DNA from: Reclinomonas americana ATCC 50394 | Taxonomy: Eukaryota > Jakobida > Jakobea > Jakobida | Assembly (NCBI GenBank): GCA_048213135.1 | Contig: PS015047.1 | Location: forward strand, 36,165 to 98,063 | Length of the DNA: 61,899 bases | Reading direction: 5' to 3' | Shown here: one piece after another, positions 14,601 to 24,500 of the stretch | Layout of the letters: each line of letters opens with the position of its first letter | Numbering within the stretch: the first letter of the stretch is position 1 | Notes under the pieces: generated by a model | Told to the model about the DNA's origin: nothing | The model's database searches: none | Seen by the model: the letters and a program-made list of their open reading frames with translations, nothing else | Translations under genes and position numbers: made by a program

Positions 14601-15180
14601 GGAGGAGGAGGCGTCGGTGTTTAGGAATGCGAGTTGCATGGCTGCGGTTGATCACAGCAAATGAGTGGAAGGATAAGGGAGAGGAAGGAGGAGGAGGAGG
14701 ATACGAAACTGCCAGCTGTGGCGGATGGGCACAGCTTGGGTGCGAGTTCCAGTCCGCGGGAGGAGTACTGGGTTAGAGATGCGACGCTCTTGGTGCCGCC
14801 ATCGTCGTGGGCGTGGTGGTAAGCCGAGACGCCGGTGCAGGTGGTGTGCACGAGACCAAGGGACTGGAAAGGGGAAGGGAAAAGGGGAAGGGATGAGGGA
14901 AGATAGGGGGAAGGGAGGAAGGGAGGAAGGGAGGAAGGGAGGGAAAAGGGGGAACGGGGAAAGGGAGCAAAGGAGCGAGGCAGAGGGAGCGAGGCGGAAG
15001 GAGCGAGTGATGCGGAGGGAGCGAGGCGGAGGGAGCGAGGCGGAGGGAGCGAGGCGGAGGGAGCGAGGCGGAGGGAGCGAGGCGGAGGGAGTGAGGCGGA
15101 GGGAGTGAGGCGGAGGGAGCGAGGCGGAGGGAGCGAGGCGGAGGAAGCGAGGCGGAGGGAGCGAGGCGGAGGGAGCGAGT

Positions 15181-15224
<44 letters not shown>

Positions 15225-18200
15225 GCCAGAGACAGAGGGATAGAGACGGAGGGCGCGATGGACGGAGGGCGCGGCACGAGAGGAGGAGAAAGGGAGGAGC
15301 GGGGCGGAAACAGAGAGACGGAGAGGAGAGAGACGAGAGAGAGCGAGGCGAGAGGAAACGAGGCGGAGAGAGCGAGATGGAAAGAGTGAAACGGAGAGAG
15401 CGAGGCGAGAGGAAGCGAGGCGAGAGGAGAGAGACGAGAGAGACGAGAGAGAGCGATGCGGAGAAGCCAGGCGGGGATAAGCACGGCGGGGGGAATGAGC
15501 CGCAGGTAGTGAGATGAAGGGAGCGATGTAGGGAGCCAGGCGGAGGGAGAAAGAGAGCGAAAGTGAGACTGCGCATGTTCAACGACAAACAAAACATCAC
15601 CTCACGACCCAGATGCACTGCAGACAGGCAGCAGCTCGCCGCTCGCGAATACACTGTGACTGGAAGTCCAACTGGGAAAGGGGAGGAGAGAGCATGCTGT
15701 TGGTCAACCTGCCGTTCAACTCACCGACACACTCTCCCGCCACGCACCTTGGTCGGGCAGCAAGTGCAGATGACGCCCGGTGAGGCTCTCCATCTCGCCA
15801 CCGCTGAAAATGTTGAAGAAACGAGTGTGGCACGATGACTGCGCAGCAGATCAATGCGTCAACCAAGAGCAGCAATGTCAAGCAGAAATGAGTGTGCATA
15901 CCGCAGTGGAGGATGCTTCGTCGGCCACCGAGGAGAGCGCCAACACGGTGCCGTCGCTGTACAAGTTGGCCGAGTCAAGGTCGCCCATGACTGGCTCGAT
16001 TGTGTTGCCTGTAGCCACTCGCCGGGTGAGGAAGAGAGTGAACTCCCGTGACAATCTCCCACTGGCGAACCTGCAACATACAAGGCTTCTGCCGCCGTGC
16101 CGGCGACACAGCGGAGATCGACATGGCACAGTTCGACGATCCGTGTCGATGGTCGCTCGCCAAAAATGAACGGACAAGGTGACTCGGTGAAGACCTCGCC
16201 GGTTTCTGCATGGCGGGTCGTCAATTAAAGTGCGCGGTGACGCAAGTGCGCTCACTTCCGCTCACCGAGCTGAATCACCACCGTCGTCGCCAGAGCCCAC
16301 ATGCAACGCACGCGCCGGTCGCCAATTTCATCGTGCTCCACTGGCACAACGCTGACGGCATTGTCGATGCGAACACGGAAAAGTCGGCCTGAGCCTGCGG
16401 AGGAGAAAAGGTGAGTGCAACAGTCGGATGAAGGGGCACGAAGGATACTGCACGCAACGAGACAGCGCAATAGCACCGGGGGTGGAGGCGCAGACACGCA
16501 CGAATTTCTCCTCGCTGGGCACAGGTACGTACGCAATGCCGACGCCGGCAGTGCGTGGACCGTCAGCCGCGTCGTGCACACTGTACGCCTCTCCGTTGAC
16601 GCCGGCGCAGTAGTGCACTATGCCGTCGACGGACAAGGCGAAGGCGCCGTCAATGGATATCATTTTGTTGCCGTTGGCGGTGATCGGGGCGCAGGTTACA
16701 GGGCCTCTGGTGGTGACCTCCAGGACCTCGCCGTCCTCTGCATCACAAGATGAGGAAGAGGGAAGCGGAGAAGGGAGAGAGGAAGGAGAGGGGGAAGGGG
16801 GAGAACGGGGAAGGGGGAGAGAGAGAGAAGGGAAAGAGAAGAGAAACAAGGGAGAGAAGAGAAACAAGGGAGAGAAGAGAGTGGGACAGAGAGGGAGAGA
16901 AACCAATCGGTACACTGAGGCAGACAGGCAGAGAGACAAAAGAAGGGATAAGAGAGAATAGAGAAAGGAAGCGAGAAAGAATGGGAGAGCGAGTGGCGCG
17001 ACGAAGCGCAGCTGAAGAGATAGAAAGAGAGAGAATGAAAATGAGGGTGCAAGACAGAGAAAGAGAGGAAAGGAGAAGTAAGGAGACGTGGATTGGGAGA
17101 GAGAGGATTGAAAGAGAGGCAGGTTTAAAGACAGAAAACAAATAGAGCGAAAGGAAATGAGAAAAGAGCGAGCAAGAAGATGACACAGAGGACTATCGGT
17201 TACAGACATGCAAACACAAAGAGAGATGCGTGAGGGAGAGAGGGAGAGAGAGAGCGCGCGAGACAGAGAGAGAGAGAGAACGAGTGAGAGAGAAGATGCA
17301 CAACAACTACAGACAGGCAGGCACGGACCCACAGACACAAAAGGAACAGAGTCCGTAAACAGACACAAAGATAGAGTGTGTGTGAGAGAGAGAGAGAGAG
17401 AGACAGGGCACAGGAGAAACGGAGACACAGAACACACGGAGAGTTAGAAAGAGAAAGAAACTATGACATCACAACAATCTCCTGCCCAGCCATCCCTCAG
17501 TCCAAACACACCTGTCAGCGCCAGGAACCTCCCAGCAGTGTCCCCCACACTCGCCACCTGCGTCACGCGGTACGGCTCGAGCCGCGGAACGGTCGTGCAC
17601 TCGGCAGAGTAGAAGACGCGCCCATCTACCGTGATGGCCACGGGCACGTTGCCGTCGAGAATGGCGCAGCTGGCCATGACGAGACCACTGAAGACGCTGG
17701 CGGCTCCCACCGGACTGCTCACGTGTCGGTACGTGAGATGGCAATGGCCGCTCTCTGTGCCAACGGTAAGCGACACGCCTGCATCATTCCACCCACCCTT
17801 CGCCAAAAAAAACGCACCCGTAATCCACATAATGTGCTCGGTCGACACGGCGCAGCTCTGCACGCGTCCCGGATACGCCACGGCCTGGTGGCCACGCTTC
17901 CACGAAATGCGTGACACGCAAAAGAGGGAGCCAAAGACAAACATGTTGCTGGCCGGCTCAGTCGTGGTGGCGGTCGCCGCCGCCGCCGCCGCCGGACCGA
18001 GACGAGGGAACAGTTGTTGGGTGGACACGATTTCGGCCGGGACGCCGCGCGCTGCCGGCACCGCGAGGGTGTGCAGGAAGAAGCGGCGGCGGGGAGGTGC
18101 GGGGGCGAAGGTGGAGGAGGAGGGGGTGGTGGGGAAGTCGTCGAGGAGGGTGGGGGATTCTTCGAGTCCTGCGTCGGCGGCGATCGCGATGCCTACGTCG

Positions 18201-19705
18201 GCGTCGTCGTCGTTTCCTGTGGAGAGGAAGGGGGGACAAGGGAGAAGGAAAGGGAAGGAGAGTGAGAAGAGAGGGCGAATAAAGGACAATTGATATCTCG
18301 CTCCCCCACCAAACACACCGAAAAAGTCGAACCCAAGCATGTCCTGCACCATGTCGTCCTCGAAATACCTGCTCGAGTACGCCAGTCGGCTCTCCTCGTT
18401 CACCGGCACCCCATCGTGCGCGTCGATCCGCACCTCCAGCGCAAAACTCAGAGCGCTGACGCCACCGCTGTTGACGACGCGGTACGAGGTGTGCTGCGGC
18501 AGCGGCGATGCCAGTAGTGCAGACGATGTCGGCTGCAAGGTGAGAGGATCCACCTCCATCCAGCGATTCTCCCCGTCGGCGGCCGTCACAAAGAGGCGGC
18601 CGTTGGAGGCCAGCAATTCGGAGGCACTGCGCGGTAAGGAAGAAGGGGGAAATGGGCAAAGAGAAAAGAGAAGAAGTCTGTGTCAAACACGCAACTGTCC
18701 GGCGGCAAGGGTCGCCGACGTCTGCATCGTGCCACTGGTCGCATCCGTCACCGCACTCAGGACGCACACGAAATCACCGTCCTTGACGAAGAGGCGGTCA
18801 CCGAGGCAGGCCACGGAGAGGCGCGAGTCGGGGTGCCAGGCGTGCGGGACGGCAGCGGCGCGTTTGTCGACGGCCACCACCTCGGCGACAATGTGCGTTC
18901 GTGATGGTACACACAGGTGCCAGCTCGGGAGGGTGACGTTGCGGGCGATGCGATGCAGCAGGGCGGCTGGAACTGTGATTTGCACGTCGTCCTTGTAGGT
19001 CTCCAGCGCCACGAGTGTCTTCAGTAGTATGTGGACGTGACGGCGTGAGAAGGCGGAGTACACCTGCAGGGAGCGGAAGAGAAGTGAGGGGGAGAATGAG
19101 GGGAGGGTTGGGTGAGTGAGCGCACCATGGTCGACAGGAGGAGCGGGAGGTCGAGGTCGGCGGGTGGGCGGGCGGCGAGGGAGAAGAGGGCGGTGTCGAT
19201 GGCCACGAGGAGGTCCTGCGAGGAGGCAGAGTGAGTGGACAAGAGGGGAGGGAGAGGAAGGGAGGGGAAGGGAGGGGAGGGGAGATAGAGGAGCGGGTGG
19301 AGACTGAGTGGGGGCGACGGAAGTGGAGGGAGACGGAAGTGGGGGGAGACGGAAGTGGAGGGAGACGGAAGTGGGGGGAGACGGAAGTGGGGGGAGACGG
19401 AAGTGGGGGGAGACGGAAGTGGGGGGAGACGGAAGTGGGGGGAGACGGAAATGGGGGGAGACGGAAATGGAGACTGCACGAACCTCCGGAAACAACTGCA
19501 GCTCATGCGGGAGCGACGACTCCGATCGATCCTGCACCGACACGAACAGCGTGCGGATCGTGGCCAGTGCCTTGTTGATCACCGAGATGGGCGTGTCGGA
19601 GTGATTCAGGGCGAGGAGGTACATGGAGAGGCCGGAGCGTGCTACGGCGGGCAGTTCGACGACGGTTTGTAGGGCGTCGCGGGAGAGGGAGGTGGTTTCC
19701 TGGTG
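1694..19705 (-). CDS. Giant Highwire/MYCBP2-like RING E3 ubiquitin ligase (multi-exon)
   Basis: A chain of several dozen minus-strand exons runs from about 19.7 kb down to the gap at 1.7 kb. The diagnostic part is the C-terminus, whose RING (3488-3791), following linker (3283-3420) and tandem-cysteine region (1694-2781) match the order and spacing of the PHR family (MYCBP2, Highwire, RPM-1). In animals these ubiquitin ligases act in axon and synapse biology, with transfer through cysteine relays. Upstream come a zinc ribbon, UBA-like helices, a DOC/APC10 domain, a CUB-like sandwich, propeller-like repeats and helical repeats. I found no recognisable PHR domain. Neighbouring exons join in frame at every junction I checked closely, but not all were checked, so a split into two genes is not excluded. 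The start codon is unknown; one candidate is the ATG at 20606. The stop lies in the gap at 729-1656. Confidence 0.75.
3283..3420 (-). other. E3 ligase linker exon between RING and TC
   Basis: This 46-codon exon begins DKCLARLRLDALES and continues through ITTEGSQFFGDPLGYGLHRY to YLCHRCQ. MYCBP2 has the same arrangement after its RING, with motifs of the form ITTPGVRFYNDPAGYAMNRY and YVCYKC. Splicing to 2781 gives HRCQ-RPYFGG, which restores the family's CxxCxxxYFGGE pattern. The exon is flanked by a clear acceptor (CAG before 3420) and a GTGAGC donor below 3283. This match, more than the RING alone, supports the PHR-family assignment. Confidence 0.85.
3488..3791 (-). other. RING finger of the E3 ligase (two exons)
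   Basis: Exon 3641-3791 encodes DDSDYCPICYSEPLSCAP and then LECGHIFHSECVESML; exon 3488-3600 encodes FSFSQCPLCKTTMSH. Spliced, they give C-x2-C, C-x-H, H-x2-C and C-x2-C ligand pairs, a complete RING (C3HHC3 order). Such fingers bind E2 enzymes. The spacing after the second CPxC pair (then LEPLMAPVRELFEHVK) follows MYCBP2, where the last pair is followed by a helix ending LYEDVR. The intron between the exons is about 40 bases (3601-3640), very short even for this locus. Confidence 0.92.
3856..4027 (-). other. Cys/His-rich zinc ribbon exon upstream of the RING
   Basis: The exon encodes CTEPACESRCQKSC, then LLPCGHVCHGICNETEHL and PCLYGC: about ten cysteines and several histidines within 45 residues. 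The pattern LxCGHxCxG...CLPCL is what I recall upstream of the RING in Highwire-like proteins, and also in NFX1-type zinc fingers. The donor is GTTTGTGATG below 3856 and the acceptor is CACACAG above 4027. Most likely a structural zinc module next to the catalytic RING. Confidence 0.65.
5871..5990 (-). other. UBA-like helical exon
   Basis: This exactly 40-codon exon encodes GMLGLPLDVAYVALREC and DDLSETANNVLN. The pattern (GLP/GLG loop, xAxxALxxCxxDLxxAxNxLL) is that of a ubiquitin-associated domain, three helices that often bind ubiquitin. It ends in YEEIVQ before a GTGCGG donor. A second related segment lies upstream at 6785-7021. Confidence 0.6.
6785..7021 (-). other. Paired UBA-like segments (Ariadne-like plus UBA)
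   Basis: A 79-codon exon. Its first half (SEDDVREMRIKAIATDLS, then AASTLMLRYRDEESKV) resembles the UBA-like helical bundle of Ariadne-type ligases; its second half (LGLPPEVAIATLEDC) resembles a conventional UBA. Boundaries are a CCCAG acceptor above 7021 and a GTTGAC donor below 6785. UBA domains are not part of the PHR family as I know it, so this may be a lineage-specific addition. Confidence 0.45.
7690..8002 (-). other. DOC/APC10-like domain exon
   Basis: The exon encodes TVTLTYGDRVHAPTEVSDSA, then GWVKFRLPG, and YFLVFSLPNHSSPRVRQIRL. This matches the end of the APC10/DOC fold, where a GWxxxxL strand is followed by an iqi strand, NHQxGxDTxxRQIKIY. MYCBP2 also carries a DOC domain upstream of its RING, so position and identity agree. 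In the anaphase-promoting complex this fold helps bind substrate. The lower boundary (7680-7700) is not well defined. Confidence 0.65.
8220..9127 (-). repeat. Large low-complexity intron of the E3 ligase gene
   Basis: About 0.9 kb without coding signal lies between the exon ending near 8215 and the exon starting at 9128. In transcript sense, the donor side (8985-9127) is G/A-rich and the acceptor side (8220-8700) is rich in CT and GTT triplets; on the plus strand these read as GAG, AAG and AAC repeats. Long open frames here are pure simple-sequence translations and are not genes. Confidence 0.8.
9128..11255 (-). other. Helical middle region of the E3 ligase
   Basis: Consecutive exons (roughly 9128-9530, 9600-9870, 9938-10120, 10184-10372, 10412-10552, 10593-10780 and 10851-11252) encode helix-rich sequence with long leucine-spaced segments, for example ATLLQLEFLTLLTTMTRLLK and SHDILWHLAHFMCHP. 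I recognise no named domain. The pattern fits the armadillo/HEAT-like scaffolding between modules of giant ligases. Each block is bounded on the plus strand by CAC/TAC on its left and CT on its right, as expected for minus-strand introns. Confidence 0.5.
11455..12545 (-). other. CUB-like beta-sandwich segments in the E3 ligase
   Basis: Exons here encode PGARFLEIRFDKRSCTADMN and LALFQ, then LVPGDTVMMDFQALSQEE, and finally NDALRWGFRATVTGFLV. The order (PGAxxLxxxFDxRxxT, then SDxxxxWGxxxxV) is that of the CUB-like sandwich found in ZZEF1- and HERC-type large proteins. It is a recognition-type fold of unclear ligand. The intron at 11780-12234 is a 455-base purine/pyrimidine tract. Family naming is from memory of the motif and is tentative. 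Confidence 0.45.
12597..14640 (-). other. Helical repeat region of the E3 ligase
   Basis: Exons encode long amphipathic helices, such as LAEYLAKSTLFSQLLPFVCT, SPARLQFLFRLLQAGAEEF, and VAFYLEQLLLLECGVAEAA near 14.57 kb. I recognise no named domain; HEAT/armadillo-like solenoid is the likely class. The intron at 13742-14130 holds GGGA and GAGA microsatellites on the plus strand. The exon at about 14402-14637 starts inside a region where three reading frames are open; frame choice rests on continuity with its neighbours. Confidence 0.45.
14850..15560 (-). repeat. Intronic minisatellite (14-bp unit) and GA/GACA tracts
   Basis: Between about 14990 and 15180 a 14-base unit, GGAGGGAGCGAGGC (plus strand), repeats about 13 times with few changes. 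It is followed by GAGA and GACA microsatellites up to 15235 and a degenerate purine tract to about 15560. The segment lies in an intron of the minus-strand ligase gene. The 14-base period is not a multiple of three, which with the intronic position argues against coding function. Confidence 0.85.
15600..18960 (-). other. Propeller-like repeats near the N-terminus of the E3 ligase
   Basis: Successive exons share a short beta pattern of the form G/DGxxxxx: LYSDGTVLALSS, FALSVDGIVHYCAG, AITVDGRVFYSAE, LLASNGRLFVTAADG and ACLGDRLFVKDGDFV. Spacing of about 50-100 residues suggests blades of a beta-propeller. MYCBP2 has an RCC1-type propeller near its N-terminus, but these blades lack the classical RCC1 signature, so the subtype is open. 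The intron at 16742-17465 is a long purine tract on the plus strand. Confidence 0.45.
18960..19705 (-). other. First recognised coding exons of the E3 ligase
   Basis: Three exons read in sequence: one ending HELQLFPE (about 19480-19705), one encoding DLLVAIDTALFSLAARPPAD (about 19110-19216), and one encoding VHILLKTLVALETYKDDVQ. They form leucine-rich helices that join in frame. The intron at 19217-19480 contains about ten copies of a 16-base unit (GGGGGGAGACGGAAGT). I see no convincing start codon in 19706-20500, which is low complexity, so at least one 5' exon is missing. The conserved ATG at 20606 in the dispersed repeat is a candidate. Confidence 0.5.
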
Positions 19706-20438
19706 GAAGGGGGGGAGGGAGAGAGAGGGCGAAAGGGGAGAAGAGTGAGGGAGATGAGGGAGAAACGTGAGGCAAGGATGCATGCGAGCAGAGAGACGAA
19801 GCAGCTGTGCGGCGGGTGGGTAAGTGATTTGGAGTGAGGGAATGAATGAGAGAGTGAGACAAAAAAGAGGGGAAGGAAGAGAAGGATGAGAGAGAAGCGA
19901 GGGTGAGACTGAGGTAGTGTTGCTGACATGCTGCGCAGGGAACAGCATCAGTGGACATGAATAGTGAAAGAGTTCGGTGCGGAGAAAGAGAGTGAGCGAG
20001 AGAAGCACAGAGAGCGAGTGCATTCAGGAAGAGGAGAAAGTGAGTGAGGTGGGATGAACAGATTGCAGTGAGTGAGAGAAGTGGCGCGGAGTGAGTGCGG
20101 GAGCTGCGGATGAGCAGAGTGAACAAGTGAAACAGAAGAGTGAGATGAAGCGAGTGGTGAGTGGGCAGGTGAATGAGAGATAGACCTGGAGTGTGGGAGC
20201 GAGAAAGAGAAAGGGTACGCGAGTGAGTGAGAGAGAGAGAGGGAGTGAGTGAGAGAGAGAGAGAGGAGGGAGGGAGGGAGGAGAGGAGGAGGAGGAGGAG
20301 GAGGAGGAGGGAGGAGGAGGNNNNNNNNNNNNNNNNNNNNAAACACACCTCTCTCTCTCTCTGTGGGTGACTGTGAGAGCCCGACTTCGATGAGCGTGAA
20401 TTACGCAGGTTGTCTTTGCCCTCTCTCTCCTCCCTCAC

Positions 20439-20469
<31 letters not shown>

Positions 20470-20523
20470 GTGCGTGAGTGCGTGAGTGTGTGTGTGTGCG
20501 TTTCTCAACATTCCGTGTCACGG
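19706..20523. repeat. Low-complexity spacer upstream of the E3 ligase
   Basis: GA-rich sequence with TGAG-, GAGA- and GAG-type microsatellites (strongest at 20222-20320), a 20-base gap at 20321-20340, then CT and TG microsatellites at 20349-20500. No supported exon. The base skew switches from purine-rich to pyrimidine-rich at the gap, consistent with a boundary between the minus-strand gene on the left and plus-strand transcription on the right. Confidence 0.6.
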
Positions 20524-20940
20524 TTGCTGAAGACCGCCCTGCGCGCGAGACTCTCGTATTCTTTGATCACGCTGTCGAGGTCCCAACCCTCGAGAAGCGT
20601 GGTCATGTTGAGTCTCTTTCTTGCAATTGCCACGCGGCTTGTTGCGGAAAAGGCACCTCGGGACATGTGGAAGTCAATGCGTTGTGTGTGAGAGTGACGA
20701 CTCTGGAGCGTTGGTGTGAATCGGCTTGTTCAGTGATGGTGGGAAAGATGTGTGCTATTTTTTCACTTTCCTTGAGTCGCTCCTGATTGCAGAGATGTGT
20801 GAAGTGCGCGACTGCGGGACACGTGTTCGGTCGGTGTGTTCCAAAACTCGTCACGTGTGTTGTGGAGCGCTGCGTGTGTGCACATGTTGCAGCGTCTGCT
20901 TTCTTGGGGCGGCAGAGTGCTGCTTGGTGTGGGTGGGCTG
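20524..20940. repeat. Dispersed repeat, copy A (uninterrupted)
   Basis: About 415 bases matching a second copy at 29485-29612 plus 30515-30842. A 60-base core (about 20547-20606) is identical in both. The minus strand of both copies carries the same start, MTTLLEGWDLDSVIKEYESL, from the ATG at 20606; here it runs 33 codons to a stop at 20505. Copy B is contiguous with the minus-strand retroelement, so this may be that element's 5' end. Alternatively it is a duplicated first exon and promoter. Copy A shows the empty site for the transposon that splits copy B. Confidence 0.75.
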
Positions 20941-21003
20941 GTGAGGAGTTCTTGTGGTGATTTACTGCGCCATGGCTTGTTGTCTGATTTTGTTTGTGTG
21001 TGT

Positions 21004-21004
21004 G

Positions 21005-21055
<51 letters not shown>
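21004..21055. repeat. TG microsatellite forming an intron 3' end
   Basis: About 26 TG dinucleotides directly precede the CAG at 21056-21058, which I take as the acceptor of the first recognised exon of the lipase-TPR gene. The tract is also open in one frame as poly-Cys-Val, which produces a spurious signal-peptide-like N-terminus. Confidence 0.9.
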
Positions 21056-21056
<1 letters not shown>

Positions 21057-21058
21057 AG

Positions 21059-21555
21059 GCTGGCGCTGGTCTTGGGCATCGCGCTGACGCTGGCATTGAT
21101 CGTGAAAAGCCGCAAGGCCAGGTCGCACCACCTGCGAGAGTTCCACTCAATGCGCCAGCATTTATCTCTCGTGTGCCACCGATGCGGCCTGTTAGTAATC
21201 CGGCGAATGTTGCCGCGTCCGCGAAAGAGGCCATAGACCAACGCATCAACAGCATCCGCGAGAGCTTGATTACAGCTCTCACTGAGATGAAGAGCTACCG
21301 GGGTCAGTTGGCTGCTCTGGCCTATGCCGTAGATGAGTCCGAGAAACAGCCGGGCGGTATTGGTGTGGCGACACCGGAGGCACGCATTGCTGCTGCTCAA
21401 AAGATGCTCCGCTTGCTTGCCGAGGAGTGCTCATCAATCAGTGTCAAGAACCGCCTGCGCAGTCTGGAGGTGGTGGACGCGCAGGAGACCTATGTCATTG
21501 TGGTTGCGTGTCGCTCGTTCAAGTCGAATGTCACGTGTGCTGCTTCCTGTTCACC

Positions 21556-21587
<32 letters not shown>

Positions 21588-24500
21588 GTTGCTGTTGCTG
21601 CCATCTGCTACGCACGCGGTGTCATTATCTTGTGCCTGTGACGCATGCAGGTGGATCGTGAGCACCGTGAGATCAATTTGTGCATCGCGGGAACGCGATC
21701 CGATGTGGTGATGGTACCAACACCCTCGGCTCCAAAATTTACAGACTCGTGGACCGACGGAGAATGGATGGATCTGAACCATGAGCGTCGGGAGATGTTG
21801 GCTCCGAAGTCGACTGACTTGTGGACCGATGCGATGCTGGCCCTCGGATACGCGTACACCGCCGCTGTACCGTGGCAGTTTGAGGCCGCCAAGGAGGCGC
21901 TGAAGTATGCGCTTTGCGAGGTTGCACCGGCGTACCAAGCCAGTCACGGGCCAGACGCAGGATTCAACCCGTATCGCGTCAGTATTCACGGACACAGTCT
22001 CGGCTCAGCCATTGTGCGTTTTAGTTGTCTCTATTTCTTGTCGGGTCACGCTCATCTCAATCGTGTTCAGTGTGCCTGGTTGAAGCACGGCGATTTTGCA
22101 AAAAATGCCAAGCTTCCAGTGAATGCCTACTTATTTGCCACCATTCCAGTGCCAACGGGATGGGTGGACAATGCCGCTGACAAGGTCTGTTCCTCGTTGT
22201 CGGCTTCCAAGAATGCAAATGAGAAACTCAACAACGCCCAGAATCAGAAATTGAAAGCTGCTCAGCCGTCGAGTGCTGCCGGCATGACGGTGTTCCACAG
22301 CGGAGGTGCTGTTCATGCATACTCGAATTCAGGCGATATTGTGGTCCGAGGGGCGCAGTTGGTCGGTTCGCTTCACCGTGGCTTTCAGTTGCCCGACACC
22401 ATTGAACACGACTCTCCACCAAGCCAGCATGCTATCGTCCATTTCTACGATACTGCACGAGCGGGTACTTCGAATTGATTTAACTTCGCCGTCTGCATAC
22501 GCTCAATTCTAACTATCTGAGTGTGTTCAGCTCTTGGTGAGAATGATGCGTTGTTCATTAAGGACATAATTCGCATACTGCGTGGTACGCTGCAGCCAAG
22601 TGACGGTGAGTGTGTCGTCGCACGTGCGCGACCTGATGGTGTATTTCTTACACTGCTCGAGTCTGCAGATCAAGCTGTCTCTGTTCACAATGTGGAGAAG
22701 GCTCTCTCTGAAGTGTTTGAAAAAATCAACGCACGGCATGTGGATGTGCAACAAAGTGCGCGCTTGCAAGCAGCACTCAATGACTGCTTTCAGGGATTGT
22801 GGAATGGTAAGTGTGTGGTCGTAACACGCTGTTGCAGAACTGAAACTTATTTTTCCAACCATAGAGTTGCGAAAGCTCGTGACAGGAGAAGAAGAGCGGG
22901 GGTCCCTGGATGCGCTGGAATTCCTTGGACCGTTGGTTGACTTGGTGGTGGAAGGTACAATTACGCTCTCTGTGATGTGTGCAAGCTATTTCATTCGATC
23001 GATCAGATTCTTGGTTCTTTGTTCTAGGTAATGACGTTTCGCCGAATCAAACATTCCCTGTCGCGACACGGGCGATTATGCAACACTTAGAAGCAGTTGA
23101 AAGTGCGTTTAAGTTTGTTGCAGCACTTACATTGACTCCTTTTGTGCTGAAGTCATCAGCAGGAGGTAGTATTCCTCGATCTGTGCTACTTGTGTGCATT
23201 GGAGTTCAACAATTTTGTGGTGATCGGATGCCTGTTGCGTATATCACTCTCTCGTAGGTCGGCCATGCATTTTCTCACTGTTCATGTACATGCCACCATA
23301 TACATCTACATCTACAGAGGAGCACAGCAGCAGCTGAAAAGGCATTTGGCATTCTGCAATTAATGGTCAACTGGGAGCAGATGCCAACCGCAGGTGCACA
23401 CTGCTGTGGTGGTGATCACGACGGTGGGCCGTGCGCATCATCATTAGTACCTGAAGTCTGTCAATCTGCGACTGAAATGTCTTAACGTGCTGTAGGGACT
23501 GCTGGCGGCAAATTGTTGATCGCAAGGGAGAAAACTGCGAAATTGCTACGCTATCTAGGAAATTATGCCAATGCGGAAGTGATGCAGCGACACGTGTTGG
23601 CCGAGAATGAGCAACAACTTGGGGTCGACCATCCAGATACCATCACAAGTCGCAGCGGATTGGCCTCTACACTCCAATCGGCTGGCAACTTTTCCCAAGC
23701 CGAGGACATTGGACGACGAGTGGTGATCGACCGCGAGCGGGTTCTTGGAGTCGATCATCCTCATACTATTGGCAGTCGCCACAGCTTGGCGGTGACACTC
23801 CAGTCGCTTGGCAAGTACGAGGAGGCGGAGAAGATTGGACGGCGTGTGGTGGCCGATTATGAGCGGATTCTCGGAGTCGACCATCCAGACACCATTGCCA
23901 GTCGCAATGACCTGGCTTCGTCGCTCCAGTCACTTGGCAAGCATGCCGAGGCTGAGGCAATCGGACGATGTGCTGTGGCCGACTGTGAGCGGATTCTTGG
24001 AGTAGACCATCCAGACACAGTTGCCGTGCGCGATGATTTTGCTTCGGTGCTTCTTTCAGTTGGCAAGTACGCCGAGGCTGAGGAGCTTCAGCGGCGTGTG
24101 GTGGCCGATCGTGAGGTAATTCTTGGAGTTGACCATCCAGATACCATCGCCAGTTTTCGTGTCCTGGCGTCGACACTCCAGTCACTTGGCAAGTATGTTG
24201 AGGCTGAGGACATAGGACGACGTGCTGTGTACAACTGCGAGCGAATTCTGGGAGTCAACCATCCACACACCATCAACGGCCGCCTCGCATTGGCATTGAT
24301 ATTCCAGTCGCTCGGCAAATATGTCGAAGCCGAGGAGTGTGGACGGCGTGTAGTGACCGACTGTGAGCGATGCCTTGGTGTCGACCATCCGCGCACGATC
24401 AATTGTCGCCAACACTTGGCGTCAACACTTCGATCGCGTGGCAAGTATGCCGAAGCCGAGCTGATTGAGCGGCGTGTCATGGCCGACTGTGAGAGGATTC

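Noticed and set aside
14621-15654. Two long minus-strand frames (about 300 codons each) of Ser-Leu-Pro repeats
   Set aside because: Both come from the 14-base minisatellite and purine tracts within an intron of the ligase gene.
20524-20940. Dispersed repeat as a tRNA-derived SINE
   Set aside because: No A-box or B-box promoter and no poly(A) tail could be found; both copies share a coding-like start instead.
20954-21058. Signal-peptide-like start (MACCLILFVCVHV followed by Cys-Val repeats) for the lipase-TPR protein
   Set aside because: The Cys-Val run is the TG microsatellite, which looks like an intron end with CAG directly after it.
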